From: JAYFRE01 sp034926235
GTDB taxonomy: Bacteria; Pseudomonadota; Alphaproteobacteria; Rhodospirillales; Magnetospirillaceae
DNA: 34,223 nucleotides
Direction: 5' to 3'
Assembly (NCBI GenBank): GCA_034926235.1
Contig: JAYFRE010000085.1
Span: 1-34,223 of the forward strand
Shown: piece after piece, positions 1 through 9,716 of the stretch
Position numbering within the stretch: the first letter of the stretch is position 1
How the letters are laid out: the number at the start of each line of letters is the position of its first letter
Notes under the pieces: model-generated
The model's input: the letters and a program-made list of their open reading frames with translations, nothing else
Databases searched by the model: none
Told to the model about the DNA's origin: nothing
Position numbers and translations under genes: made by a program

Positions 1-1
1 G

Positions 2-607
2 AAGACCCTGGCCCTGCGCAAGGCCAAGGTCAACGCGGTCGGGGTCATCGGCCTGGTCGAGAACATGCCGTCCGGCTCCGCGCAGCGGCCCGGCGACGTG
101 GTGACTTCGGCTTCGGGCCAGACCATCGAGATCGTCAACACCGACGCCGAAGGCCGGCTGGTCCTGGCCGACGCGTTGTGGTACGTCCAGGACCGCTTCA
201 AGCCGCACACCATCATCGATCTGGCCACCCTGACCGGGGCCATCATCGTCGCGTTGGGCGAATCCTATGCCGGCATGTTCTGCAATGACGACGTGCTGGC
301 CGCGCGGCTGACGGCGGCGGGCGCCGCTACCGGCGAGGAAGTGTGGCGCATGCCGTTGGGCGATCCCTATGACGAGATGATCAAATCCGACATCGCCGAC
401 ATGAAGAATTCGGGCGGCCGCGAGGGCGGCAGTTCGTCGGCGGCGATGTTCCTGAAGCGCTTCGTCGGCGACGCCGCCTGGGCTCATCTCGACATCGCCG
501 GCGTCACCTGGGCGAAGAAGAGCACGCCCTTGACGCCCAAGGGCGCCACCGCCTTCGGCGTGCGGCTGCTCGACCGGCTGGTGGCCGTTCATTACGAAGA
601 CAAGTAA
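2..607 (+). CDS. pepA: Leucyl aminopeptidase, C-terminal part (5' end outside window)
   Basis: This is the C-terminal part, about 201 residues, of a cytosolic M17 leucyl aminopeptidase, a two-metal enzyme that removes N-terminal residues from peptides. The frame is open from base 2. The first visible residues read like the end of the linker before the catalytic core, followed by ENMPSGSAQRPGD. The family signature NTDAEGRL is present; its Asp and Glu are metal ligands in this family. The C-terminal GGREGGSSSAAMFL and AHLDIAGVTW segments are also typical. The true start lies to the left of the window. A 12-bp hairpin begins 18 bases after the stop, and holC follows, as is common in alphaproteobacteria. 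The identification is secure; only the N-terminal domain is missing from view. Confidence 0.96.
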   Translation, partial: KTLALRKAKVNAVGVIGLVENMPSGSAQRPGDVVTSASGQTIEIVNTDAEGRLVLADALWYVQDRFKPHTIIDLATLTGAIIVALGESYAGMFCNDDVLAARLTAAGAATGEEVWRMPLGDPYDEMIKSDIADMKNSGGREGGSSSAAMFLKRFVGDAAWAHLDIAGVTWAKKSTPLTPKGATAFGVRLLDRLVAVHYEDK

Positions 608-624
608 CTTAACCAGGTCCGGAA

Positions 625-652
625 CGGGCCAGCCTCGCCCGAGGCTGGCCCG
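625..652 (+). terminator. Strong hairpin after pepA
   Basis: A perfect 12-bp GC-rich stem (625-636 with 641-652) closes a 4-base loop, and flanking GGAAC/GTTCC could extend it after a small bulge. There is no T-run, so this is either a weak intrinsic terminator or an mRNA-stabilising hairpin between pepA and holC. Confidence 0.6.
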
Positions 653-681
653 CCGTTCCGTCCTGGGGTAGTCTTGCCGCC

Positions 682-1173
682 ATGTCCACGAAGGTCGGCT
701 TTTATCATCTGGTGCTTTGGCCGCTGGAAAAGGCGTTGCCGACGCTTGTTGGCAAGGCTTACGCCTCGGGCCTCAAGGTCGTGATCATGGCCGGATCGGC
801 GGAACGGGTCGCGCATCTGGACACGCTGCTCTGGACCTTCGAAGCCGATTCCTGGCTGCCCCACGGCACGATGCGGGATCTGGACGCCGACCGTCAGCCG
901 GTCTATCTGACCGATGGCGAGGAAAACCCCAACGCCGCTCCGGTCCTGGTGCTGACCGACGGCGTCGCGCCGTCGGAGCTGGACGCCTATGAACGCTGCC
1001 TGGTCCTGTTCGACGGCAAGGACGACGCGGCGCTCGCCCAGGCGCGCCGGCAATGGTCGGCGTGGCGGCGGCAAGGTCATGAGCTGATCTATTACCAGCA
1101 GACCGAACAGGGTGGCTGGCAGGAAAAAACCCGGACGGGGCCGCCCCCCGACGGGATCATCGCAACGGACTAA
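682..1173 (+). CDS. holC: DNA polymerase III chi subunit
   Basis: A 163-residue protein that matches the chi subunit of the DNA polymerase III clamp-loader complex, which links the holoenzyme to SSB. Visible family features are the N-terminal GFYHLVLWPLEKALPTL segment, in which a helix follows the first strand, the LLWTFEADSWLPHG stretch, and the C-terminal helix with RRQWSAWRRQGHELIYYQQ. The start ATG is 682. The gene sits 74 bases after pepA, the usual alphaproteobacterial neighbour, and 41 bases before the phosphofructokinase gene. The last ~20 residues (rich in Gly, Pro and charged residues) look disordered, as in many alphaproteobacterial homologues. It is cytosolic and expected to be constitutive. 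Confidence 0.9.
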   Translation: MSTKVGFYHLVLWPLEKALPTLVGKAYASGLKVVIMAGSAERVAHLDTLLWTFEADSWLPHGTMRDLDADRQPVYLTDGEENPNAAPVLVLTDGVAPSELDAYERCLVLFDGKDDAALAQARRQWSAWRRQGHELIYYQQTEQGGWQEKTRTGPPPDGIIATD

Positions 1174-1214
1174 AGGCCGCCCGATTGAAAGGCGGCGTCT
1201 CGAGGGGACAAAAC

Positions 1215-2438
1215 ATGCTGAACGGCAAGGTTCTGGTCGCGCAAGGCGGCGGCCCGACGGCGGTGATCAACCAGTCAATGGTGGGCGCCGTCCTCGAATC
1301 GCGCAAATTCCGCAATGTCGATCTGGTTTACGGCGCGCTGCACGGCGTGCGCGGCATCGTCAACGAGGAATTCCTCGATCTGACCCAGGAGACCACCCAC
1401 AATCTGGAGCTGGTGGCCGAAACCCCGGCTTCGGCGCTGGGATCGACCCGCGACAAACCCGATCTCAAATATTGCCAGGAAATCTTCAAGGTTCTGCGCG
1501 CTCATCAGGTCGCCTATTTCTTCTATATCGGCGGCAATGACAGCTCGGACACGGTGCGCATCGTCAATGACGAGGCCGGCAAGGCAGGCTATCCCTTGCG
1601 CTGCATCCACATCCCGAAAACCATCGACAACGACCTGGTCGAAAACGACCATACGCCGGGCTACCCCTCGGCCGCGCGCTTCGTCGCCCAGGCCTTCATG
1701 GGCGTCAATCTGGATAACCGGGCCCTGGCCGGGGTCTATCTCGCGGTGGTGATGGGCCGCCATGCCGGCTTCCTGACCGCCGCCTCGGCGCTGGGCAAGA
1801 AATTCCCCGACGACGGCCCGCACCTGATTTATGTGCCCGAGCGGGTGTTCGAAATCGACCGCTTCCTAGCCGACGTCAAGGCGACCCATGAAAAATTCGG
1901 TCGTTGCGTCATCGCGGTTTCGGAAGGCATCCACGATGCCGCCGGCGTGCCGATCGTGACCAAACTGGCCAGCAAGGTCGAGCATGACGCCCATGGCAAT
2001 GTGCAATTGTCCGGCACCGGCGCGCTGGCCGACCTGTTGTGCGAGGAAATCAAGACCAAGCTGGGGCTGAAGCGGGTGCGCGGCGACACGCTGGGCTATC
2101 TGCAGCGCAGCTTTGTCGGCTGCGTTTCGGACGTCGATCAGCGCGAAGCGCGCGAAGTCGGCGAAAAAGCGGTGCAATATTCCATGTGGGGCGACCGCGA
2201 CGGGTCGGTGACGATCGAACGCACCGGCTTTTATTCGGTGGATTACAATCTGCTGCCGCTAAACGCGGTGGCCGGTAAGACCCGGCACATGCCCGACGAG
2301 TTCATTTCTGAATCGGGCACCGACGTCACGGACGCGTTCCGGATGTATCTGCGCCCACTGCTGGGCTCGCGCATGCCCGACGCCTATCGGCTGCGCACCC
2401 ACAGCACCAGGGTCGAAAAGATCCTGAACCGCTACTAG
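1215..2438 (+). CDS. pfp: PPi-dependent 6-phosphofructokinase
   Basis: A 407-residue phosphofructokinase-family protein. The key positions point to pyrophosphate rather than ATP as phosphoryl donor. The nucleotide loop reads GGGPTAVINQS (from residue 11). The GGDGS motif of ATP enzymes is replaced by GGNDS (residues 106-110), with Asp where ATP enzymes have Gly. The catalytic segment is PKTIDNDL, with Lys135 where ATP enzymes have Gly. MGRHAGFL, the fructose-6-phosphate binding region, is intact. The reaction is reversible: fructose-6-phosphate + PPi = fructose-1,6-bisphosphate + Pi. ATG 1215 was chosen over the upstream in-frame start because GAGGGGAC lies just before it. The donor assignment rests on family knowledge of these residues and is not proved by the sequence. 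Confidence 0.88.
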   Translation: MLNGKVLVAQGGGPTAVINQSMVGAVLESRKFRNVDLVYGALHGVRGIVNEEFLDLTQETTHNLELVAETPASALGSTRDKPDLKYCQEIFKVLRAHQVAYFFYIGGNDSSDTVRIVNDEAGKAGYPLRCIHIPKTIDNDLVENDHTPGYPSAARFVAQAFMGVNLDNRALAGVYLAVVMGRHAGFLTAASALGKKFPDDGPHLIYVPERVFEIDRFLADVKATHEKFGRCVIAVSEGIHDAAGVPIVTKLASKVEHDAHGNVQLSGTGALADLLCEEIKTKLGLKRVRGDTLGYLQRSFVGCVSDVDQREAREVGEKAVQYSMWGDRDGSVTIERTGFYSVDYNLLPLNAVAGKTRHMPDEFISESGTDVTDAFRMYLRPLLGSRMPDAYRLRTHSTRVEKILNRY

Positions 2439-2456
2439 ACGGCGGGCGGCGGAGGG

Positions 2457-4340
<1,884 letters not shown>

Positions 4341-4490
4341 CGGCCAAGGCTGATAGCATGCTCGCAGGCGGGGGCCAAGAGCGGATATCTCAGTCGGAGG
4401 AGATTGTCCGGTCTCTCCCTTGCCAGCCGCTCGGGCACGGGCTATAACCCCGCGCTCTTTGCAAAATTGTCCAGGATCGCAAGGTTTCGC

Positions 4491-4913
4491 ATGGCCATCG
4501 AACGCACTCTGTCCATCATCAAGCCCGACGCCACGCGCCGCAACCTGACCGGCAAGATCAATGCCCGGTTCGAGGAAGCGGGCTTGAGGATCGTCGCGCA
4601 AAAGCGCCTGCGCCTGACTCCGACCCAAGCAGCGGCGTTCTACGCCGTCCATGCCGAACGCTCCTTCTTTCCCGATCTGTGCGCCTTCATGACGTCGGGC
4701 CCCATCGTGGTCCAGGTCCTGGAGGGCGAGGACGCCATCGCCCGCAACCGCGCCTTGATGGGAGGCACCAATCCCGCCAACGCCGCGCCCGGCACCATCC
4801 GCGCCGATTTCGCCGAATCGATCGAAGCCAATTCCGTGCATGGATCGGACGCGCCCGAAACCGCCGCGTCCGAGATCGCCTACTTCTTTTCCGGCCTAGA
4901 GATCATCGGCTAG
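4491..4913 (+). CDS. ndk: Nucleoside diphosphate kinase
   Basis: A 140-residue nucleoside diphosphate kinase, which moves the gamma phosphate between NTPs and NDPs through a phosphohistidine. The N-terminus ERTLSIIKPDA is diagnostic. The active site NSVHGSD carries the phosphorylated histidine at residue 117. The GGTNPANAAPGTIRADF nucleotide-binding segment is complete. The length is normal for the family. It is transcribed divergently from the ABC-F gene with about 150 bases between starts, so the two genes probably have separate promoters in that gap. Confidence 0.97.
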   Translation: MAIERTLSIIKPDATRRNLTGKINARFEEAGLRIVAQKRLRLTPTQAAAFYAVHAERSFFPDLCAFMTSGPIVVQVLEGEDAIARNRALMGGTNPANAAPGTIRADFAESIEANSVHGSDAPETAASEIAYFFSGLEIIG

Positions 4914-4965
4914 GTCGCCCTTCCCGGCTGGCGTTGGGCAGCGAAAGACGGCATAGTCGGACGCC

Positions 4966-5721
4966 ATGACGTTCCCGGCCATCATCGTCGAAAAACTCGT
5001 CAAGCGTTTCGATGCGGTTACCGCCGTCGATTCACTCGATTTCGAGATTCCGCGCGGAGCCACGGCAGCGCTTCTGGGCGGCAACGGCGCCGGCAAGACC
5101 ACCACCTTATCCATGCTGCTGGGCATCCTTATACCCAGTTCGGGACGCATCGAGATCCTGGGCCGCGATTTGCGGACGCACCGCGCCCAGCTTCTGCCCC
5201 GGATGAATTTTTCCTCGCCTTATGTCGATCTGCCGCACCGGCTGACCGTGGCCGAAAATCTGCGCGTCTACGGCCATCTGTACGGCGTCCGGAATCTCAG
5301 CCGGCGGCTGGACGAGGTCGCAAGCATGGTCGATATCGCCCATCTGATGGACCGCCCCGCCGGCAAATTGTCCGCCGGCCAGAAAACGCGCGTCGCCCTG
5401 GCCAAAGCCTTTTTGAACGAACCCGAATTGCTGCTGCTGGACGAGCCGACCGCCTCGCTCGACCCGGACACTGCCGATTGGGTGCGATCCTTGTTCTCCG
5501 ATTACCAGAAACGCACCGGGGCAACCATCCTGCTGGCCTCGCACAACATGACCGAGGTCGAACGTCTGTGTGATTCCGTGCTGATCATGAAAGCGGGCCG
5601 GCTGGTGGATCAGGGCGCGCCCCGGGATTTGATCGAACGCTATGGCCGCCAAACCATGGAGGAGGTGTTCCTGGACATCGCCCGCGAACGGCGCGCTCCG
5701 TCAGCGAAAGCCAGCCCATGA
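4966..5721 (+). CDS. ABC exporter ATP-binding protein
   Basis: A 251-residue ATPase subunit of a two-gene ABC-2 transporter. It shows Walker A GGNGAGKTT (38-46), signature LSAGQKTR, Walker B LLLLDEPTASLDP and the switch histidine in LLASHNMTE. The sequence resembles the CcmA/NodI branch of ATPases that partner ABC-2 permeases. Its stop overlaps the start of the permease gene by ATGA, so the two are translationally coupled. The substrate cannot be read from sequence; this branch exports drugs, polysaccharides or lipo-oligosaccharides. Confidence 0.9.
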   Translation: MTFPAIIVEKLVKRFDAVTAVDSLDFEIPRGATAALLGGNGAGKTTTLSMLLGILIPSSGRIEILGRDLRTHRAQLLPRMNFSSPYVDLPHRLTVAENLRVYGHLYGVRNLSRRLDEVASMVDIAHLMDRPAGKLSAGQKTRVALAKAFLNEPELLLLDEPTASLDPDTADWVRSLFSDYQKRTGATILLASHNMTEVERLCDSVLIMKAGRLVDQGAPRDLIERYGRQTMEEVFLDIARERRAPSAKASP

Positions 5722-6530
5722 GCGCGCGCCACCCCGTTTTTTCCTTCCGGCGCGTCTATGCCATGATGCTGCGCCATTTCTATCTGATGCGCGGTTCCTG
5801 GGCGCGGATGGTCGAAATGGCCTATTGGCCGATCATCAATGTCATGATGTGGGGCTTCATGTCCCAGTTCCTGGCCGGCAATTCAAACTGGGTCGCCCAG
5901 GCCGGCGGCGTGCTGATCGGGGCCGTGATCCTGTGGGATGTGCTGTTCCGCAGCAATCTGGGGGTGGCCCTGTCCTTTCTGGAAGAAATGTGGTCGCGCA
6001 ATCTGGGCCATCTGTCCGTCAGCCCGCTGACCGCGCTGGAACTGGTCACGGCGATGATCGCGATGAGCGTGGTGCGCACCGTGATCGGCGTTCTACCCGC
6101 AGTGCTGATCGCCATCCCGCTTTATCATTTCTCGCTATTTTCCATGGGGCTGCCGCTCATCGCCTTTTTCGTCAATCTGATGGTCACGGGCTGGAGCGTC
6201 GGACTGGCCGTCGCCGCTCTGGTCTTACGCTTCGGACTGGGGGCGGAAAGCTTGGCCTGGGTGATCATTTTCGCCCTGGTGCCGATCAGCGGCATCTACT
6301 ACCCCATCGACGTCTTGCCCCATTGGCTACAGCAAGTGGCGTGGTTCCTGCCGCCTTCGCACGTCTTCGAGGGCATGCGCGCGGTCATGTTCGGCCAGGG
6401 CTTCCCGGTCGGGGAAATCGTCACCGCCTCTCTGCTCAACGCCGTCCTGCTGCTGGCCGCCGCCGCCCTGTTCCTTCGGGTGCACCATATCGCCAGGGTC
6501 CGCGGCCTGTTCCTGTCGGCGGGCGAGTAA
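5718..6530 (+). CDS. ABC-2 type permease
   Basis: A 270-residue integral membrane protein with about six hydrophobic segments (roughly residues 33-53, 62-80, 107-135, 143-170, 176-197 and 235-255). This is the ABC-2 permease layout. The segment near residues 195-230, with SGIYYPIDVLP and FLPPSHVFEGMRA, matches the conserved region of the NodJ/DrrB group. It overlaps the ATPase gene by four bases and would form an exporter with it in the inner membrane. The substrate is unknown. Confidence 0.88.
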   Translation: MSARHPVFSFRRVYAMMLRHFYLMRGSWARMVEMAYWPIINVMMWGFMSQFLAGNSNWVAQAGGVLIGAVILWDVLFRSNLGVALSFLEEMWSRNLGHLSVSPLTALELVTAMIAMSVVRTVIGVLPAVLIAIPLYHFSLFSMGLPLIAFFVNLMVTGWSVGLAVAALVLRFGLGAESLAWVIIFALVPISGIYYPIDVLPHWLQQVAWFLPPSHVFEGMRAVMFGQGFPVGEIVTASLLNAVLLLAAAALFLRVHHIARVRGLFLSAGE

Positions 6531-6544
6531 CTTCTTCTCCCGCC
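6518..6544. terminator. Hairpin at the end of the ABC permease gene
   Basis: GGCGGG (6518-6523) pairs with CCCGCC (6539-6544), with extra pairing inside. It overlaps the permease stop codon and lies just before the end of the converging small gene. It is a possible bidirectional terminator without a T-run. Confidence 0.4.
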
Positions 6545-6548
6545 GCCG

Positions 6549-6806
6549 TTACCGAGGTTGAGAATCCTGTCCCCGCCGTTTCGCCCGGCCGAGAATATGC
6601 GCCATCCTGGCGCGCAGAGCGTCCAGCCGCGCCGTCTGCTCCGATTGGGTCCGGACGGGTCCGGGGCGCAGCATCATCGCGCGGGAATAGTCCCTGGCCG
6701 CGCGGACGGTCAGACCAAGCAGCTCGGCGGCCCATAATCCGGCGGTGGAATTGGAACGGGGATAAGCCTCGCGGCGTCTTGGATCGTTGGCGCGATTGTC
6801 GGTCAT
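6549..6806 (-). CDS. Small hypothetical protein
   Basis: An 85-residue protein that I do not recognise. The middle (about residues 22-50, LWAAELLGLTVRAARDYSRAMMLRP) looks like a pair of amphipathic helices. Both ends are basic and hydrophilic, and there is no signal peptide or membrane segment. An AGGAAAGGA stretch lies about ten bases before the ATG, which supports real translation. It runs convergent to the ABC exporter genes and divergent from lepA. No function is proposed. Confidence 0.55.
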   Translation of the reverse strand: MTDNRANDPRRREAYPRSNSTAGLWAAELLGLTVRAARDYSRAMMLRPGPVRTQSEQTARLDALRARMAHILGRAKRRGQDSQPR

Positions 6807-6945
6807 GCGCTGGTCCTTTCCTGCACGAGCCTGCCCTCCCGGACTGACGGCGCCTCCGCCGTGAGCGCGGAGAAAGGGATCCTTGTCCTTAAAGATGGAG
6901 CATCTTCGCCTTGGTTACAAGACGCCGCGCCGCAAAGACAGATAA

Positions 6946-6978
6946 GGCGGTTCCATCTTCCGTCATTGCCGAACCGCC
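6946..6978. repeat. Inverted repeat upstream of lepA
   Basis: GGCGGTTC (6946-6953) and GAACCGCC (6971-6978) form a perfect 8-bp stem with a 17-base loop, 45 bases before the lepA start. It may be a leader hairpin or an operator. I cannot tell which. Confidence 0.45.
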
Positions 6979-7023
6979 CGCACTACCTTATGTTCCGGCC
7001 AGATAGAGCCGCAAAAAGACACC

Positions 7024-8829
7024 ATGACCACCGATATCAAACATATCCGAAATTTCGCCATCATCGCCCATATCGACCATGGGAAATCGACGCTTGCCGA
7101 CCGGTTGATCCAGAAATGCGGCGGCATCGAAGAGCGCGAGATGCGCGACCAGATCCTTGATTCGATGGATATCGAGCGCGAGCGCGGCATCACCATCAAG
7201 GCGCAGACCGTGCGGCTGTCCTATAAGGCGCAGGACGGCGAAACCTACGAACTCAATCTGATGGACACGCCCGGCCATGTCGACTTCGCCTATGAAGTCA
7301 GCCGGTCGCTGGCCGCCTGCGAAGGCTCGCTGCTGGTGGTGGACGCCAGTCAGGGGGTCGAGGCCCAGACGCTGGCCAATGTCTATCAGGCGCTGGACAA
7401 CAACCACGAAATCGTCCCGGTCCTGAACAAGATCGACCTGCCCGCCGCCGAACCCGAGCGCGTCAAGCAGCAGATCGAGGACGTCATCGGCCTGGATACC
7501 GAGAATGCGGTGATGGTTTCGGCCAAGACCGGCATCGGCATCGAAGACGTGCTGGAAGCGCTGGTGACCCGCCTGCCGTCGCCCGAGGGGGACGAGACCG
7601 AACCGCTTCAGGCGCTGCTGGTCGATAGCTGGTACGATTCCTATCTCGGCGTCATCATCCTGGTGCGGGTAAAGAACGGCATCTTAAAGCGTGGCCAGAA
7701 GATCCGCATGATGGCCACCGGGGCCACCTATCAGGTCGAACAGGTCGGCTATTTCACGCCTAAGCTGGTGGCGACCGACTCGCTGTCACCGGGCGAAATC
7801 GGCTTCCTTCAGGCCAGTATCAAGGCCGTCGCCGATTGCGAGGTGGGCGACACCATCACCGACGAACGCCGCCCGGCCACACGGCCTTTGCCCGGCTTCA
7901 AGCCCAATGTGCCGGTGGTGTTCTGCGGCCTGTTCCCGGTCGATGCCGCCGATTTCGAATCCTTGCGCGATTCGCTGGCCAAGCTCCGCCTGAACGACGC
8001 CAGTTTTGAATATGAAGCCGAAACCTCGGCGGCGCTGGGCTTCGGCTTCCGCTGCGGATTCCTGGGGCTTCTGCATCTGGAGATCATTCAGGAGCGGCTG
8101 GAACGCGAATTCAATCTCGATCTGATCACCACCGCGCCTTCGGTAGTCTATCGCATCCACATGACCAGCGGGGAAGAAGTGCTGCTGCACAACCCCTCGG
8201 ACATGCCCGAGCAAACCAAGATCGAAAAGATCGAGGAACCCTGGATCAAGGCGACCATCATGGTCCCCGACACCTATCTGGGGCCGATCCTGCAGCTTTG
8301 CACCGAACGGCGCGGCATCCAGCTCGATCTGACCTATGCCGGCAACCGCGCCATGGTGGTCTATCAGTTGCCGCTGAACGAGATCGTGTTCGATTTCTAC
8401 GACCGGCTGAAATCGATCAGCCGGGGCTATGCCAGTTTCGATTACGAGATTTCGGACTATCGCGAAAGCGATCTGGTCAAGGTCGGCATCCTGGTCAATG
8501 CCGAACCGGTGGACGCCCTGGCTTTCATCGCCCACCGCTCCCAGGCCGAGGCGCGCGGACGCTCGATCTGCACCCGTTTGAAGGATCTGATCCCGCGTCA
8601 GATGTTCCAGATCGCCATCCAGGCCGCCATCGGCGGGCGGGTGGTCGCGCGCGAAACCATCTCGGCCCTGCGCAAGGACGTGTTGGCGAAATGCTATGGC
8701 GGCGACGTTTCGCGTAAGCGCAAGCTTCTGGAAAAGCAGAAGGAAGGAAAGAAGCGCATGCGCCAGTTCGGCCGCGTTGAAATCCCCCAGTCGGCCTTCC
8801 TCGCCGCGCTCAAAATGGGCGACGACTAA
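7024..8829 (+). CDS. lepA: Elongation factor 4 (back-translocating GTPase LepA)
   Basis: A 601-residue translational GTPase of normal LepA length. The G domain has AHIDHGKST (residues 15-23), the switch I region with ERERGITIKAQTV, DTPGHVDF, NKIDLP and a SAKTG motif. It is followed by the beta-barrel domain and EF-G-like domains III and V (GFGFRCGFLGLLHLEI). The LepA-specific C-terminal domain ends with CYGGDVSRKRKLLEKQKEGKKRM, the family hallmark. It acts on stalled or mistranslocated ribosomes. The usual partner lepB (signal peptidase) does not follow in this window; a small membrane-protein gene on the other strand does. Confidence 0.98.
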   Translation: MTTDIKHIRNFAIIAHIDHGKSTLADRLIQKCGGIEEREMRDQILDSMDIERERGITIKAQTVRLSYKAQDGETYELNLMDTPGHVDFAYEVSRSLAACEGSLLVVDASQGVEAQTLANVYQALDNNHEIVPVLNKIDLPAAEPERVKQQIEDVIGLDTENAVMVSAKTGIGIEDVLEALVTRLPSPEGDETEPLQALLVDSWYDSYLGVIILVRVKNGILKRGQKIRMMATGATYQVEQVGYFTPKLVATDSLSPGEIGFLQASIKAVADCEVGDTITDERRPATRPLPGFKPNVPVVFCGLFPVDAADFESLRDSLAKLRLNDASFEYEAETSAALGFGFRCGFLGLLHLEIIQERLEREFNLDLITTAPSVVYRIHMTSGEEVLLHNPSDMPEQTKIEKIEEPWIKATIMVPDTYLGPILQLCTERRGIQLDLTYAGNRAMVVYQLPLNEIVFDFYDRLKSISRGYASFDYEISDYRESDLVKVGILVNAEPVDALAFIAHRSQAEARGRSICTRLKDLIPRQMFQIAIQAAIGGRVVARETISALRKDVLAKCYGGDVSRKRKLLEKQKEGKKRMRQFGRVEIPQSAFLAALKMGDD

Positions 8830-8981
8830 CGGGGCCGTCCGCTTAGCAGCCGCCCGGTTTAAAGGAAAGCCTATCCGGCATGACGCGGAAGCGCGGCGCA
8901 TTCCGCTGATGGGAAAGCGCCTGCGGGCACGTCTGCCGCCTTGGGAATCCCCGTCCCTGATTCAAACGAAATCCGGCGCTT

Positions 8982-9275
8982 TTAGTAAAACATGCGTCGC
9001 CGTCGCCGCTGGCGGCAGCCCAAAACCAGGGCCAGCCCCAGCAGACCGAGAACGGCCCAGGCCGGACATTGCGCCAGAACAGCCTCGATTGGAGGCGGCA
9101 GCGCGATCCAAGATGAACCGCCCTCTGGCAGGAGGCCGCGCACACTTTCCCATAAATCAGCGATGGAGATCCCCTGTCCTGGCCCATCGAACCCCAGGGC
9201 CATAACGACATCGCCAAGAGCCATGAGCAGCGCCAGAACCAGAAAAAATTGGCCGAGACGACGTCCGAGCAACAT
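8982..9275 (-). CDS. Small hypothetical membrane protein
   Basis: A 97-residue protein from the ATG at 9275, which has TTAAGGA about six bases upstream. A longer version starting at 9332 is possible but has a less convincing start. There are two hydrophobic segments, one near the N-terminus (about residues 8-28) and one near the C-terminus (about 72-90). It ends in an arginine-rich tail (RQRRRRRMFY) that should stay in the cytoplasm. The part in between is hydrophilic and probably periplasmic. I do not recognise the family. It sits between lepA and the tRNA-Ser gene. Confidence 0.55.
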   Translation of the reverse strand: MLLGRRLGQFFLVLALLMALGDVVMALGFDGPGQGISIADLWESVRGLLPEGGSSWIALPPPIEAVLAQCPAWAVLGLLGLALVLGCRQRRRRRMFY

Positions 9276-9507
9276 CCCGATCCTTAAAGCCGCCTTTCCC
9301 GGCGGCAGCTTTCTTTCAGAAGAAAGGATCATTCATTTCACACCGCGCCCATTTTTTCAACCTACCCGGCGTGAATTGTCGTTCCATTCCCCTCTTATTC
9401 GGATTGTTTTCCGCCTGCGATCTTTCCCAAGCCGCCGGGGTTGCAATCGGGCGTGCCCTCGTATAATTTGCCCCGTCCGCCGCCCCCTAAACCGGGCTGC
9501 GGTCTGC

Positions 9508-9598
9508 GGAGAGGTGGCCGAGCGGTCGAAGGCGCACGCCTGGAAAGTGTGTATACGTCAAAAGCGTATCGTGGGTTCGAATCCCACCCTCTCCGCCA
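9508..9598 (+). tRNA. tRNA-Ser (anticodon GGA)
   Basis: A class II tRNA. The acceptor stem GGAGAGG (9508-9514) pairs with CCTCTCC (9588-9594), followed by discriminator G and an encoded CCA. The anticodon stem 9535-9539/9547-9551 holds loop CTGGAAA with anticodon GGA (9542-9544). A long variable arm (about 9552-9570) is typical of Ser. The T arm GTGGG-TTCGAAT-CCCAC is complete. It reads UCC/UCU codons. It is the last housekeeping feature before the accessory block. Confidence 0.96.
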
Positions 9599-9716
9599 AT
9601 ATGTTAGGGAAACCTGTCAACGGCAGGGCATTCTCTGAAAAAACGAAATCCCCGTTCACAATCCGGCTCTGATTTATCGCGCATTTTCACGTGCGGACAT
9701 TGGCCGGTCCCCATTG

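Noticed and set aside
4341..4841. N-terminal extension of the ABC-F ATPase frame
   Set aside because: It lies mostly antisense to ndk and shows no homology; the family start is at 4340.
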